Below are positions 21,786 to 32,762 of a stretch of DNA of 64,000 nucleotides, piece by piece (within the stretch, counting starts at the first letter, position 1; the number at the start of each line of letters is the position of its first letter). Below the pieces are notes generated by a model. The model saw only the letters and a program-made list of their open reading frames with translations. It was not told the DNA's origin and made no database searches. Both the position numbers and the translations under genes were made by a program. Source of the DNA: Planoprotostelium fungivorum (taxonomy: Eukaryota > Evosea > Variosea > Cavosteliida > Cavosteliaceae); the NCBI GenBank assembly GCA_003024175.1, contig MDYQ01000124.1, positions 17,906 through 81,905 on the forward strand. The letters are read 5' to 3'.

Positions 21786-24700
21786 TCATTGAATTCGATA
21801 TGGATCGTGTACTTGCTCTTCGATCTCTGCTTTCATCTTCTTGTCCGTGGGCATCTCTCTCATCAATCTTCTTGCAATTTCAGCGAAGGTGACTCTACAG
21901 CTGATCTCCTCCATACAGTCCGATACGATTCCCTTCATCACAGACGCTTCCCATCCTCTTTGATCATCTCGCTCTGTCTCTACACGAATCGTTCAGTGTG
22001 ATCACACGGTCATCCGTCTTCACCTGTGATGATTCTGGTCCGTCTCTGGCGATGAAGTCCAGAACGAGACCGAAGCTCCATACGTCAGACTTGAGATACT
22101 GTACACCCCATTTGACGACTTCTGGTGCCTATAAAATGTGAGTCTAATCATCGAGGGGAAGATCACTATACAGTGTGATGTGATGGTTTCTGCCCAGATT
22201 TTGTTCCGTCCGCAACGCTCTCGCTAAAGCTCGTGATCTTCGCCAAAACAGTTCCCTCTGATATCTGCAATAGGATCTGAAGTTTCATTCAGAGATAGAA
22301 TGCCGGATGAACGCACGTGATGAGGGTGCAGCTGAGTGTGCACTATTCCCTGTTCGGCTACGTATGACATTCCTCGTGCCACATCTGTCCCTCTGTTCTC
22401 CTGTCAGATCATACCATACGAGATGAAGAAGAGAAAAAAGAGAAGATTGAATCACATGGAGAAGAAGAGGGAAGCAACAGAGTGATGGCGAGCGTAAGAG
22501 AAGAGACTGCCTTGGTGCATCCATTCGATCATCAACCACCCCTCTGCAGAATTCAGTCTAAACTTCCCACGTTCTCTCAATTATTGTACGATTCACCTGT
22601 CAGGTTCTGCGACAGATACATAACGATGTTTGGATGATCTGTTTCATCCATCATCATCTCGTTTCATCTTACACACACCTTTAACCTCGCAGCTTCTTGT
22701 ACGAGGGTACGTATATCCTTTGCGTTTCTCTTCTTGACTGCCACCGTGGACGTCTCGTTTTGTATCACCCTCCACACTTCCGTCCTCTCTCCCTTCACCA
22801 CTCTCTCTTTCTCGTCTGCCACTTCCAACATCATCATTGAAGTATTCATCCCCTTCTGTCGTTCGTCAGATGTATCGATGCATCTCTTCACTTTTCTCCG
22901 CGATACACGACGATGGACCAGAAGGGCCAAGATGAGAACGAGAATGAAACCACCGGCGACGCAGCACGCTATGGTGATCAACATCTTGAAATAAGCATCG
23001 TTCGATGCGACGTCGACAACCAATCGAGTGGGTGAGATGATGGGCTGAAAGCCGATGGAGAAGTTGGTGAGATGGTTCGTCTGACAGATCGTCACGTTGC
23101 CGTTTACGATGAGGTTGGTGCCTTCGCTCGACCACAGAGAGGAGGGTTCGTCCCATTACTGACACACTGCATCTACTCCCGTGTCATCCTTCCATTCATC
23201 GACGATTTCTCATCTCACAGTGATCCAGAGGAATGGAGAGAACGACACCCATCGTGATGTTGATCAGGTCCGCCACCCCTTCTATCTCCATCTCTATCCC
23301 CTGTGCATAGATACTCACTCCTATGATTGGACTGTATCTATCTGATCGTCAACAGCGTATCTTACGATAGAAGAGATACACACATTGGAGTGTCATCGAT
23401 CGATGCGAGAGGATTGTAAGCTACGGAAGAGATTGATACCGTGACTATTTTGCCGTCATCATCTCACGTCAACTCTTTCGATCACCTTCTTGTGAGCCGA
23501 TCATCGAGGAGGGTTTTGCCACGGAAACACTGCTGTTGGCGATCCCCAACTCGATGTTCTCACTGTAATTCGTTCGAATGTGGAAAGATTGCAGCGTGAT
23601 CGACACGTTCTGCGTGATGTACTCAAAGAATGACGTGTTACGCGATAGCGCGAGAGTCACGGCGGAGATGGTCTTGAGACTCTATCGTCGATAAGGTCGA
23701 TTTTCGATGTCTCTTCACCTGTGCATCATTTGATAAGGCACTGTTGAGTATGATCTATCCATCCATCAGTAAACCTCTCAACGAGATCTCACCTCAGCCT
23801 GTTGTACCGACATGATGGTATCGTTTAGATACAGAGCATCGATGACGGGAGGACTGCCCGTACACGGCAGATAATCGATAGTACAGATGGATGGTACCTT
23901 CAGTCTTGGCAGGCAGTAGAAGGAATTATGAGTCAGATTGCAAAGACCTGTCACGTCGATGTATCCAATCATCGTCAAGAAGTTGTCGTTGAGTGAAAGA
24001 TGAACCAGCGCTGGAAGTGTGGAATTCCTCTTCGTCACGGAACCGTTCAGAAAGTTATCTTCCAGAGAGAGATGTGTCAAGTTGGGCAGATCGATGATGG
24101 AATCAGGTATGGGACCTGAGCGAATGAGATGGTGAACTCCGTGTCACCTTCGAGTTGATTGTCATTCAACAGGATCGTCGTGAGATCGAGCGAGTTGATG
24201 ATGGGAGGGATGTTGCCTGTCAGTCGGTTCCTGCTGATGTCGATGGTCTGAAGAGAAGGTATGTTGAAGATGGATGAAGGAATCGTCCCGTTCAGGAGAT
24301 TGTCGTGGAGCGATAAGGTGCGGAGTTCGACGAGGGACCCGATGGAATCAGGAATGACACCAACGAGAGAGTTTGACCCCAAGGTAAGGTAGGTGAGAGA
24401 TGCGAGGCTGCCTATGGATGATGGTATGCTTCCGTTCAGAAGATTGTGATCGAGCACGATCTGACGGAGTGAATTGGCGTCACCGATGCAAGAGGGAATA
24501 CTTCCAGTCAGATAGTTGGCTTGTACGTTCAAATAAGTCAAGGAATGCATTCTACCTGCGCTGAATGAACTCTTCCGTATCGAAGATCAACGATATAATA
24601 GACTCACAGATCGAATCGGGTATCGAACCACTCAGTCCATTGTTATGTAGATCTAAATGTACCAGAGATGTCGCATCATAGGAGGTGTCTGGTATGATAC

Positions 24701-27700
24701 CGGATAAGTGGTTGTCCGAAGCCACGAAGGTATCCAGTATTTCAATGCAGGGTGGAATCGATCCCGTAAAGTTATTGGAGGATATGATCAAGTTGCGTAC
24801 GTTTGGGAAACCTGAATGTGCGTTATACAACCGTTTATTTATCGACGTAGAGTTGCACTCACAAATACTGTCAGGGATTACTCCTGTCATACGATTGCCT
24901 GAGATATCGAGTGTCAAGAGGTTGGTCGATTCTCCAAGGAAGGGAATGGATCCAGTCAACCGATTATTATCCTGTCATTCACACGTCAATCCATCGTTAC
25001 AACATAGATGAGAAGAAAATGACTCACCAGGTAGACCGTTTCTAGCTGGTTTAGATTGCCAATGCATGATGGAATCAGTCCTGTCAGCTGCATCGAGGAT
25101 AGATCCAATTGAGACAGCAGCGAAAGATTACCTGATCTACGTCAGTTGGTCGAATGGAGCAATCTTTTGATTCTCACACAGACTATCAGGGATTGATCCT
25201 GTTATCGGATTATCTCCAATCAGAAGCTGAGTCAGATTGGACAGACTTCCAATGTCAGAGGGTATGGTACCGCTCAGTTTCAGACCTACTGCCCCACCGT
25301 TCACGTAATCGATGCCAACGGGATATATTTGATTCGGATCACAGATGACACCAACATAATCGGTCGAGTCACACATCTGTATCGATGCATTAGAAGATAG
25401 CAGTCATTCAAGACTCACGTTCGATCCAGTCCAGTATTGAGATGCGCCTGAACGACGTCAGATGAATCGAAGAGAAGCGAATGAGTCGACATAACACACC
25501 TCCGAGGGTCTGCCATATTCCTCTCATCGTGACGAGAAGAGGACAAGGTGGAATGCTGTTGCACAAGGCAGATACGTTCTGCAGAGGATAGCACGGGAAG
25601 GGATTGTTGCCCACACTGCAGACTGATGTGACACTGATGTATCCCACGGATGTGAACTGACTGTAGTCGAGATGCAGCTCGGTCATCGCGTTGAGCTGGC
25701 TGTTTCTAGATCCAATGGAGCCAGTCAGTCCAGTTGAGCTCAACCACAGTGAACTCAGATTCGGTAGGTTGATGATCTGTGAGGGTACATCCCCTGAGAT
25801 GCCTCAATATCATCATCTGGCTATCGATATCGATTAATTCACCTTGCAGCGGATTGTTGTAGATAGTGCAAAGATGGAACTAGAGAAGGCCACGTTGGGA
25901 ATCGTTTCGTTGAACTGATTGTGGCTCAGATTGATGACACCAATGGTAGGCTGCGTGAAGAGCGCCCCCGGTAACGTTCCGCTCAACTGATTATCGTACA
26001 CCAGAAAGTAAAAGATTGAGGGGAGGTTAATTGTGGATGGAAGAAAGCCCGTCAGTCGATTCGAGCTGAGATCAAGATCCCAAATGCTCGGTAGGTTGAA
26101 AATGGAAATTGGGATGCTTCCACTGAGCTTATTGTTGGTGAGACGTAGCTGGAACAGTTTGTTGAGGTTGCCCATGGTAGAGGGAATAGGTCCGCTCAGC
26201 TGGTTATCATGCAGGTACAAGCTGTACACGGCAGCGAGGTTTCCAATGCTGTCAGGGATAGAGCCAGTCAGCTGATTTCCGTTGAGAATGAGATCAGTGA
26301 CTTGATTCAAGTTGCCGATGCATGTAGGAATGGATCCCGTCAGCTGATTGTTGTCTAGGTGTAGATCGGTCAGCAGCGTCAATTGGCCTTCCATGTTTCA
26401 GTTTTGGTTATAATCTGATTCACGTCGACTCACACAGACTATCAGGAATTGTCCCTGTTATCGCGTTGGCCTCCAGTTGCAGCTGAGTCAGATTGGATAG
26501 ACTCCCTATGGTAGAGGGTATGATACCGTTCAACTTTGTCCCCGACACGCCGTTCTGAAGGTTTAAGCGGATGGGATAGTTGTTCGTGGCATCACAAGTG
26601 ACGTCAACATAGTCGGTCGAGTCACACATCTGTATCGATGCATTAGAAGATAAGACATCGAACAGCCATCACGACTCACGTTCGGTCCAGTCCAGTATTG
26701 AGAACCACCTGAACAATATTAGAATACGGAATCGATGATAAGCAGATGATTCGATAGAACGCACCTCCAAGGGTCTGCCATATTCCTCTCATCGTGACGA
26801 GAAGAGGACAAGGTGGAATGTTGTTGCATAAGGCAGATACGTTCTGCAGAGGATAGCACGGGAAGGGATTGTTGCCCACACTGCAGACCGACGTGACGCT
26901 GATGTATCCAACAGATGTGAACTGACTGTAGTCGAGATGCAGCTCGGTCATCGCGTTGAGCTGGCTGTTTCTAGATCCAATGGAGCCAGTCAGTCCAGTC
27001 GAGCTCAGCCATAGTGTACCCAGATTCGGTAGATTGATGATCTGTGGAGGTACATCCCCTGAGATACTTTGGCAACATCTTCAAACCATCGGATCACCTT
27101 GTAGCGGATTGTTGTTGAGAGAAAGTGAGAAGAAGGAGCTAGAGAAGCCCACATCGGGAATCGTTCCACTGAACTGATTGTGGCTCAAATTGATTTGACC
27201 GATGGCAGGCTGCGTGAAGAGAGCTCCCGGTAACGTTCCACTCAGCTGGTTCTCATACGCCAGAAAGAAGACGATCGATGGGAGATTGATTGTGGATGGA
27301 AGAGAGCCGGTCAGTTGATTAGCGCTGAGATCGATAGACTGAAGACTCGGCAGGCTGAAGATAGAAGTTGGAATGCTTCCACTGAGCTGATTACTCTGAA
27401 GAAACACGCGATACACCTTGTTGAGGTTGCCCATGGTAGAGGGAATGGATCCGCTCAGCTGATTGCCCTGTAGATACAAATTGTACACGGCAGAGAGGTT
27501 TCCGATGCTGTCAGGGATAGAGCCAGTCAGCTGATTTCCGTTGAGAATGAGATCAGTGACTTGATTCAAGTTGCCGATGCATGTAGGAATGGATCCCGTC
27601 AGCTGATTGCCGTCTAGGTGTAGATCGGTCAGCTGGGTCAGTTGACCTATCATGTTTCAGCTTCGCTTCTCAATAGTTGGAGAATCATTCCCGTCGACTC

Positions 27701-28199
27701 ACACAGGCTATTGGGTATCGTTCCTGTGATCGCGTTGGATTCCAGTTGAAGTTGAGTCAGATTGGTTAGACTGCCCACGACAGAATGTATGGCACCGTTC
27801 AATCTTTGACCATTCACGCCGTTCTGAAGGTTCAAACGGACGGGCCAAGTGTTGGATGGATCACACGTGACCCCGACATAGTCGTTGGAATTACACACCT
27901 ATTTAGATATTAGACGATGAAGGTGATGAGAGCGACGAAAGAGGACAGAGATGATGGTGAGGAAGGTGATAATGAGGGTGGTCACATTGTTTCCCGCCCA
28001 ATATCCCGTCGGTCCTACGTATACGTCAGGTGATATGGTCGGGCGGCAGACGAAGGAACGTAGAATGTTCACCATTAAACGAGCTCCAAATTGTCTGCAT
28101 CGTGGACACGAGAATGGCGCTGGAAGCTTGACATCCTTGTGGGAAGATCAAAAAGAGCATAAAAGCCGCGCACAGACAACTCATGTTCCTCTCGTGCAT
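21786..28199 (-). CDS. Three-module LRR receptor with degenerate kinase domain
   Basis: A single-pass receptor built like plant LRR receptor kinases. The start at 28197-28199 gives signal peptide MSCLCAAFMLFLIFPQGCQA. Each ectodomain module begins with an LRRNT-like block (YWAGNNVCNSNDYVGVTCD; YWTGPNVCDSTDYVDVTCD; CDSTDYVGVICD), then LRRs of the plant type NLTQLQLESNAITGTIP and GNQLTGSIPDSIGNL. The third module is more diverged and longer. A juxtamembrane domain precedes the helix MLITIACCVAGGFILVLILA, then a TKL-like kinase domain: STVAVKKRN, NIVMYLSQN, LMIEWMHQGSL, MSYVAEQGIVHTQLHPHH, VLAKITSFSES, APEVVKWGVQYLKSDVWSFG, ending VTFEAIA-like (RVTFAEIARRLM). HRD Asp and DFG Asp are both missing (HTQ and TSF), so it is probably a pseudokinase. 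Modules one and two are near-identical tandem copies. Numerous small introns fall at module joints. Confidence 0.8.
25408..27898 (-). repeat. Tandem duplication of an LRR ectodomain module
   Basis: Segment 26676-27898 and segment 25408-26629 are highly similar along their full length, including the LRRNT start, six or seven LRRs with runs such as CIGNLNQVTDLILNGNQL, a MTELHLDYSQFTSVGYISV spacer and the intron at each module end. This is an internal gene duplication with unit length about 1.27 kb. Confidence 0.85.
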
Positions 28200-28617
28200 G
28201 TTGTCTGTGGTTGTGTGGAAGAGTAGAAGAGTAGTTTTCATCTGACAAGCTTTCATACCGCGAATATCTGACGTTTGCTACGACACACTTTTCCAACGGC
28301 ACCCCCTTCAACATGAAAAGCATCTCTACCATCAGCGGGAGTCTCAATTCCCCACGAGTGCAGCGCTTCACATTGGATACATCAGATCAAGCGTTCTCAA
28401 TCAATCGATTCAGACGACCCCCGATCGGAAAATTACAAATACAACAACGGGATCCGGCGGTAGGCAGACTGAATGAAGCAGCTCTTTCAATGAGAGTCAC
28501 AAACTTCGCCGGACAACACCATGGAAGTGCATCATCAGCACGTATAAACGTATGTCAGTTGTTCTTAGAACCACCCAGCAGCGGAAATGTTTCCTGCGAT
28601 CATTTCACACACAACCG
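28200..28617. promoter_or_regulatory. Divergent promoter region
   Basis: The gap lies between the receptor (minus) and an ankyrin gene (plus). It contains plus-strand open frames upstream of 28618 that do not look coding. It presumably contains both promoters. Confidence 0.35.
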
Positions 28618-29927
28618 ATGGGCAACAACAGCAGCTCTTCGAAGGTTTGTGTCGATTGGAGCAATTACAAACAAGAAGACCAGAGGATAGATCTCAAAAA
28701 TTATGAGGATCCCATATCGCTGCCGATTTCAGATGAGCCGATCAACTATCCAAGCGAAGAACTCTCACGCAGCATTGTGAACGTTATCGTCCATCATCTT
28801 CTGTCCCAATCTGATTTCATAGCGACCGAAGGGAAGTTATCGAAGAGAGATTATGAGGTCGCCACTACGTGGTGTAGAGTCCAACTTGTCTGCAAAGCGT
28901 GGCACAAGAGTGCCTGGCATCTCCTTCCGCCTCAATTTCTCAACAAGCTCCTCCAACATGTAGTTCGAATCAGCTCGAAGAAGTGGTGAGCCGACTGGAT
29001 CCATCATCTCACTCACCGACGGCACAGGAAACAGCATCGCTCATTCTGTCAGAGATTGATGCTGGCCGGAGCCGATCCGACGGTCGACAACCATTATGCC
29101 TTCTGGATCGCCGCCGAAAGAGGTCACGCCGACGTCGTAGAACTTATGATGGCTCTTCCGTCCATCGATCCAACCGCAGATGACAATCACGCCGCTTACT
29201 ATTCTGCAAAGTATGGACACACGGACGTCTTCGCCATTCTATTCGCCAGAGTTGATGTCTTCCGTGATGGAGATCGTATCTTCCTCGTGAGAACATGATG
29301 GTGACAATGGGGAGATGGTGACCGAAGAGCAGATCGCATTAGAGAAAGGTCACACGGAGGCAGTGAAGATGATGTTGAGACATCCAAAGAGCAGTGGTCT
29401 CCTGGACTCTCCTGAAGTTGTATATCGCAAGGCAGTGTATGGTGGGTCAGTCGAAACGGTGAAGGCCATTCTTGAAGATGGAAGATTTGATCCTGGGGTG
29501 AGATTCAATTTCATCGTCGAGCGACATCATCGGTGTGACGTGATGAACGACACCGATACCATCAGCGACACCGTCATCACCCACTTCCTCATGTCATCTT
29601 GATCTGATCAAATCCATTATCTGTGCCATCATTAGATCATACATATCCATCACAAACACATCTCACACCATCTCCAAAAATCTTCTCACCTTCTAACCTT
29701 CCAAGGTGTCCGACAGTTTCATCTTAAAATATGCGCTGGGGTGCAACCACTACAACGATGACATCATCCAGGCCCTCTGCGATGATGAAAGACTCGATCC
29801 ATCTGCAGATGACTTCGCCGCCGTCCAAGAGGCCAGAAGCATCGATCGAAGTAAAGCGAAGAAGATCATCAAGAAGGCGGCCATCAAGAGGGGCCGCTCC
29901 CCCCTCCACCCCCGACTCTTGTTCTGA
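28618..29927 (+). CDS. F-box-like/ankyrin-repeat protein
   Basis: Second member of the family also seen at 9179-10590. The start at 28618 (MGNNSSSSKVCVDWSNYKQ) gives a Gly at position 2, compatible with N-myristoylation. The helical segment NVIVHHLLSQSDFIATEGKL then TWCRVQLVCKAWHKSAWHLLP resembles an F-box. Ankyrin repeats follow: GADPTVDNHYAFWIAAERGH, PSIDPTADDNHAAYYSAKYGH, LEKGHTEAVKMMLRHP, KAVYGGSVETVKAILEDG and DDERLDPSADDFAAVQEA, with a basic tail. Introns: 28986-29027, about 29290-29332 and a 208-nt one near 29498-29705. The stop is followed by AATAAAACC twice. A substrate-adaptor role in ubiquitination is inferred only from the F-box-like segment. Confidence 0.75.
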
Positions 29928-29978
29928 AGAATAAAACCGAATAAAACCATGCGAGACGTTCATACATACTGTCTTTCT

Positions 29979-32554
29979 TTATCCGTAGAGAGGATTGGCT
30001 CTCTCCGTTCCTGGTGGCACATACATTGGGTTGTCATTCACCGTGGCAGCAGAGGCTGCACCGCTGGCAAAGTAATCGTAGCCCACTTTACCAGAGACGG
30101 CAGCGACGATGCCGACAGCTGCGGCGGCTCCCAGAGCGATACCTGCGATAGCTCCCACGCTTATACCGGCGATGGCGCCGGGGCTGAGACAAGTCGTGCC
30201 GTTACCGTAGCACACTCCGCAGCGATCTTCCACGGCTCCGTCCAAGAGTTGTAAGAAGCACCCGCTGGTGTCGTTACAAGAGACGACGTGACAACCTCCG
30301 ACTTTGGTGGATATGTTGGGGTTCTGGTAGCAGTCCACGGGAGGATACGTGCAGCCTAAGACGGGATCGCAAGTGTCTTGCAGGCACACCGACTTGGTAG
30401 GGCAGGGCTGGTAGATGTTCTGACATCCAAGCTTGGGGTCGCAAGTGTCTTGCGTGCAGACGCTGTAGTCATCGCAGACGGAGGCGACGTCGATGGGGGT
30501 GGAGCTGCAGCCCTTTCCTGAGACACACACGTCTGTGGTGCAGGCATTTCCGTCGTCACATTTGGCCTCAGTGAATTCACACTTGCCAGATTCCGGATTA
30601 CAAGTCGATACGACGCAGGGGTCGGTGACTGATGCCGTGTCAATGATGAATCATCGAGTCACAATAGTAATCTCACCTCCACATTCTTTCGGCCTGGCGA
30701 CACATTTTCCGGTGGTGGGGTCGCACGTGTTGATCTCACAGGCACTGTACTGAGCACACATTACTCCGGCGCACAGGCTGCTGTCGCAGCTGGTGATGTT
30801 GCTGTACTGGCAACCCAGCTTGGCGTCACAAGTGTAGTTGGTGCAAACGTCTCCCTTGAAGCACTGATCTGCGGTGCTCTGAGTGATGCAGCCCACGTCA
30901 GCCTGACAGAAGGCATCGTTACAAGCGTCTCCGTTCGTGCAGGTGGAGTTGGCATAAGAGCATCCTGCAGAGGGGTTGCATGTACCACTCTGGCACTTAT
31001 TACCATTCTGGCAGGTCACAGCCTTGTAGTAGCAGCCAGCACCCCCGGTGCTGGCCTTACAAGTACCTGAAGGTGTAAGGATGAGAAGAATTATCGCCGT
31101 ATCTCACCTGCGTTACACTGATCCTCTGCGTCGTTACATTCGGGGCAGATGCAAGTCTCACCACACGAGCAGAAGCCCTTGCATCCGCTACCGCAAGGCT
31201 TCGAGGGAAAGTTAACACAAGTCTTACTGATGACCTGATATCGTCGTCAGTGCTGATGAGATGACGTCACGTGACGTCACCTGCTGTAACTTGCTGAGAA
31301 GTTGAGAGAAGTCTCCGACTTCGATGTAGTTCTCTTGAGGGTTCGTGGCGATCAATTTGAGACTGTCGGTGTCCAGATCATCACCGGAGACTCCGATAGC
31401 GAAGACCGTCAAGTCAGATTGGGACTTGGCGTACTGGACTTGCTGCATGAAATCGACCTGGTAGTCCCAATTGTTACCACCGTCCGTTAATATGAGGAGG
31501 ACCTGATGACGTCAGAAATGATGTCGACCGAATGAACGGGTCGTTTTACCTTGTCGACATTTCTGCCGCTGCTGCGGAGTAATTGGATAGATGTCTGGAT
31601 TCCACAACCGATACAAGTGTCTCCCGACTGCCATCTCTGCGTGTAATTGACCGTGTTGGTGAACGAAGTCTTATCAGACAGAAGCTTGGGCGTCACGGCC
31701 TGACTCACGTCAACACACGATCACCACGTCACATGACGTCACTCACCACGGCGGTGTAGGAGAATAGCACGAGACCCATCTCAACTCCGGTGGGGCCGAA
31801 ATCGAAGGCATTGGCGAATTCCCTGACAAAGTCTCTCTCTTGCTTCCAGTTGTCTGCGGTGATGGAACCCGAAGTGTCGATGGCCACTACGACGTCCATG
31901 GCCTTGTAACACAGCTGCTGAGGGCAGTTCCAGCCTTGGTAAGATTTGAAGATGGAGGTGTCGTCGAGGGACTTGACGTTGGTGAACGTGAAGGTTCTAC
32001 CAGTGCTGGTGACGGCCTATTCTTTGTCATCACATCATGACTCGCATCGACTGTGATGGATGATGATATTCAGCGATTCTCACCTTGCAGGGTCCGGAGG
32101 CGTCAGCCCACAGAGATGTCACGGTCTCAAGCTTGGTCGAGTTCGTCTTTCTAGACGTAGCCGAACAGTAACGGCCGCTCATGTGAATCGTGCCTCCAGT
32201 GGCAACGTCGGTCGATTGAGGCAAGAATTGGAGCTGCTTCTCGTTCCATGTGGCGGCATCACATGAGCTACCACAGCCAAGGTATCTGAGTTTGTTGTCG
32301 AAGTCGATGATCTCGATGGGCCCGATGGTGTAGTCGGTTCGTTGAGCGCTGGGGGATCCGGCAGAATAATACATTTTTCCGGTCAATAGACCCTGGTCGA
32401 ATCAGTTCGTTTGGTTCGTTTGAACACGAGCGATTCTCACCTGGATGTTGGGGTCACCGGTGATCTTCACGTCAGCTGTGAAGGAATTGATTGCGGCTGG
32501 AGCAGCCAGAGCCACTCCTATGATATAAATGAAGGCTAGCGTTCGTGTGTTCAT
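29979..32554 (-). CDS. Sib-type (integrin-beta-like) adhesion receptor
   Basis: A type I surface protein resembling Dictyostelium Sib proteins, which bind talin and mediate phagocytic adhesion. The start at 32552-32554 gives signal peptide MNTRTLAFIYIIGVALAAPA. After a ~150-residue beta-rich region comes a von Willebrand factor A domain with a MIDAS pattern DTSGS (VVVAIDTSGSITADNWKQE), LILTDGGNNWD and VFAIGVSGDDLD. A Cys-rich block follows (CGSGCKGFCSCGETCICPEC), then about nine repeats of the form CQNGNKCQSGTCNPSAGCSY. The transmembrane helix is a glycine zipper (GAIAGISVGAIAGIALGA). The cytoplasmic tail has two NPxY motifs, NPMY and NPLY, the latter at the extreme C-terminus, as in talin-binding integrin tails. 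One intron starts with the TGACGTCACGTGACGTCA palindrome. Convergent with the ankyrin gene, about 50 bp apart. Confidence 0.88.
31262..31279. repeat. TGACGTCACGTGACGTCA palindrome, copy 1
   Basis: Exact 18-bp palindrome lying at the 5' splice site of an intron of the Sib-like gene (minus strand). It is identical to copies at 47479, 49032, 50200 and 59638. Confidence 0.9.
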
Positions 32555-32762
32555 GACTTTGTCTGTGAGGTCGTGCCGAACGAATGTGAACCATCTGTGG
32601 GGACTCGTTCAACACTCCCACTTCCTGGGCGAAGGAAATGAAGCATATACCGCGGTATCCACCACAGCATGGAGGCTGAGGCTGTGCGTTGTAGGTGGAC
32701 AAAACATCGAAAAAATGAAATTTCTAATTTCGTACGAAAAATCTGTGCGGAACAAAAGCAAA
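32555..32762. promoter_or_regulatory. Divergent promoter region
   Basis: About 210 bp between the Sib-like gene (minus) and the F-box-TPR gene (plus), so it must carry both promoters. An in-frame upstream ATG at 32718 could extend the plus-strand protein. Confidence 0.45.

Noticed and set aside
25408-27898. Repeated block as CRISPR or transposon
   Set aside because: The repeats are coding LRR modules in one frame; they have no inverted ends or spacers.
21786-28199. Plant contamination
   Set aside because: The receptor resembles plant LRR kinases, but its introns match the rest of the window in size and motifs, and its neighbours are non-plant.
31224-32040. Possible insertion sequence around the palindrome at 31262
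   Set aside because: The palindrome is only 18 bp, has no flanking duplication and lies within an intron of normal length.
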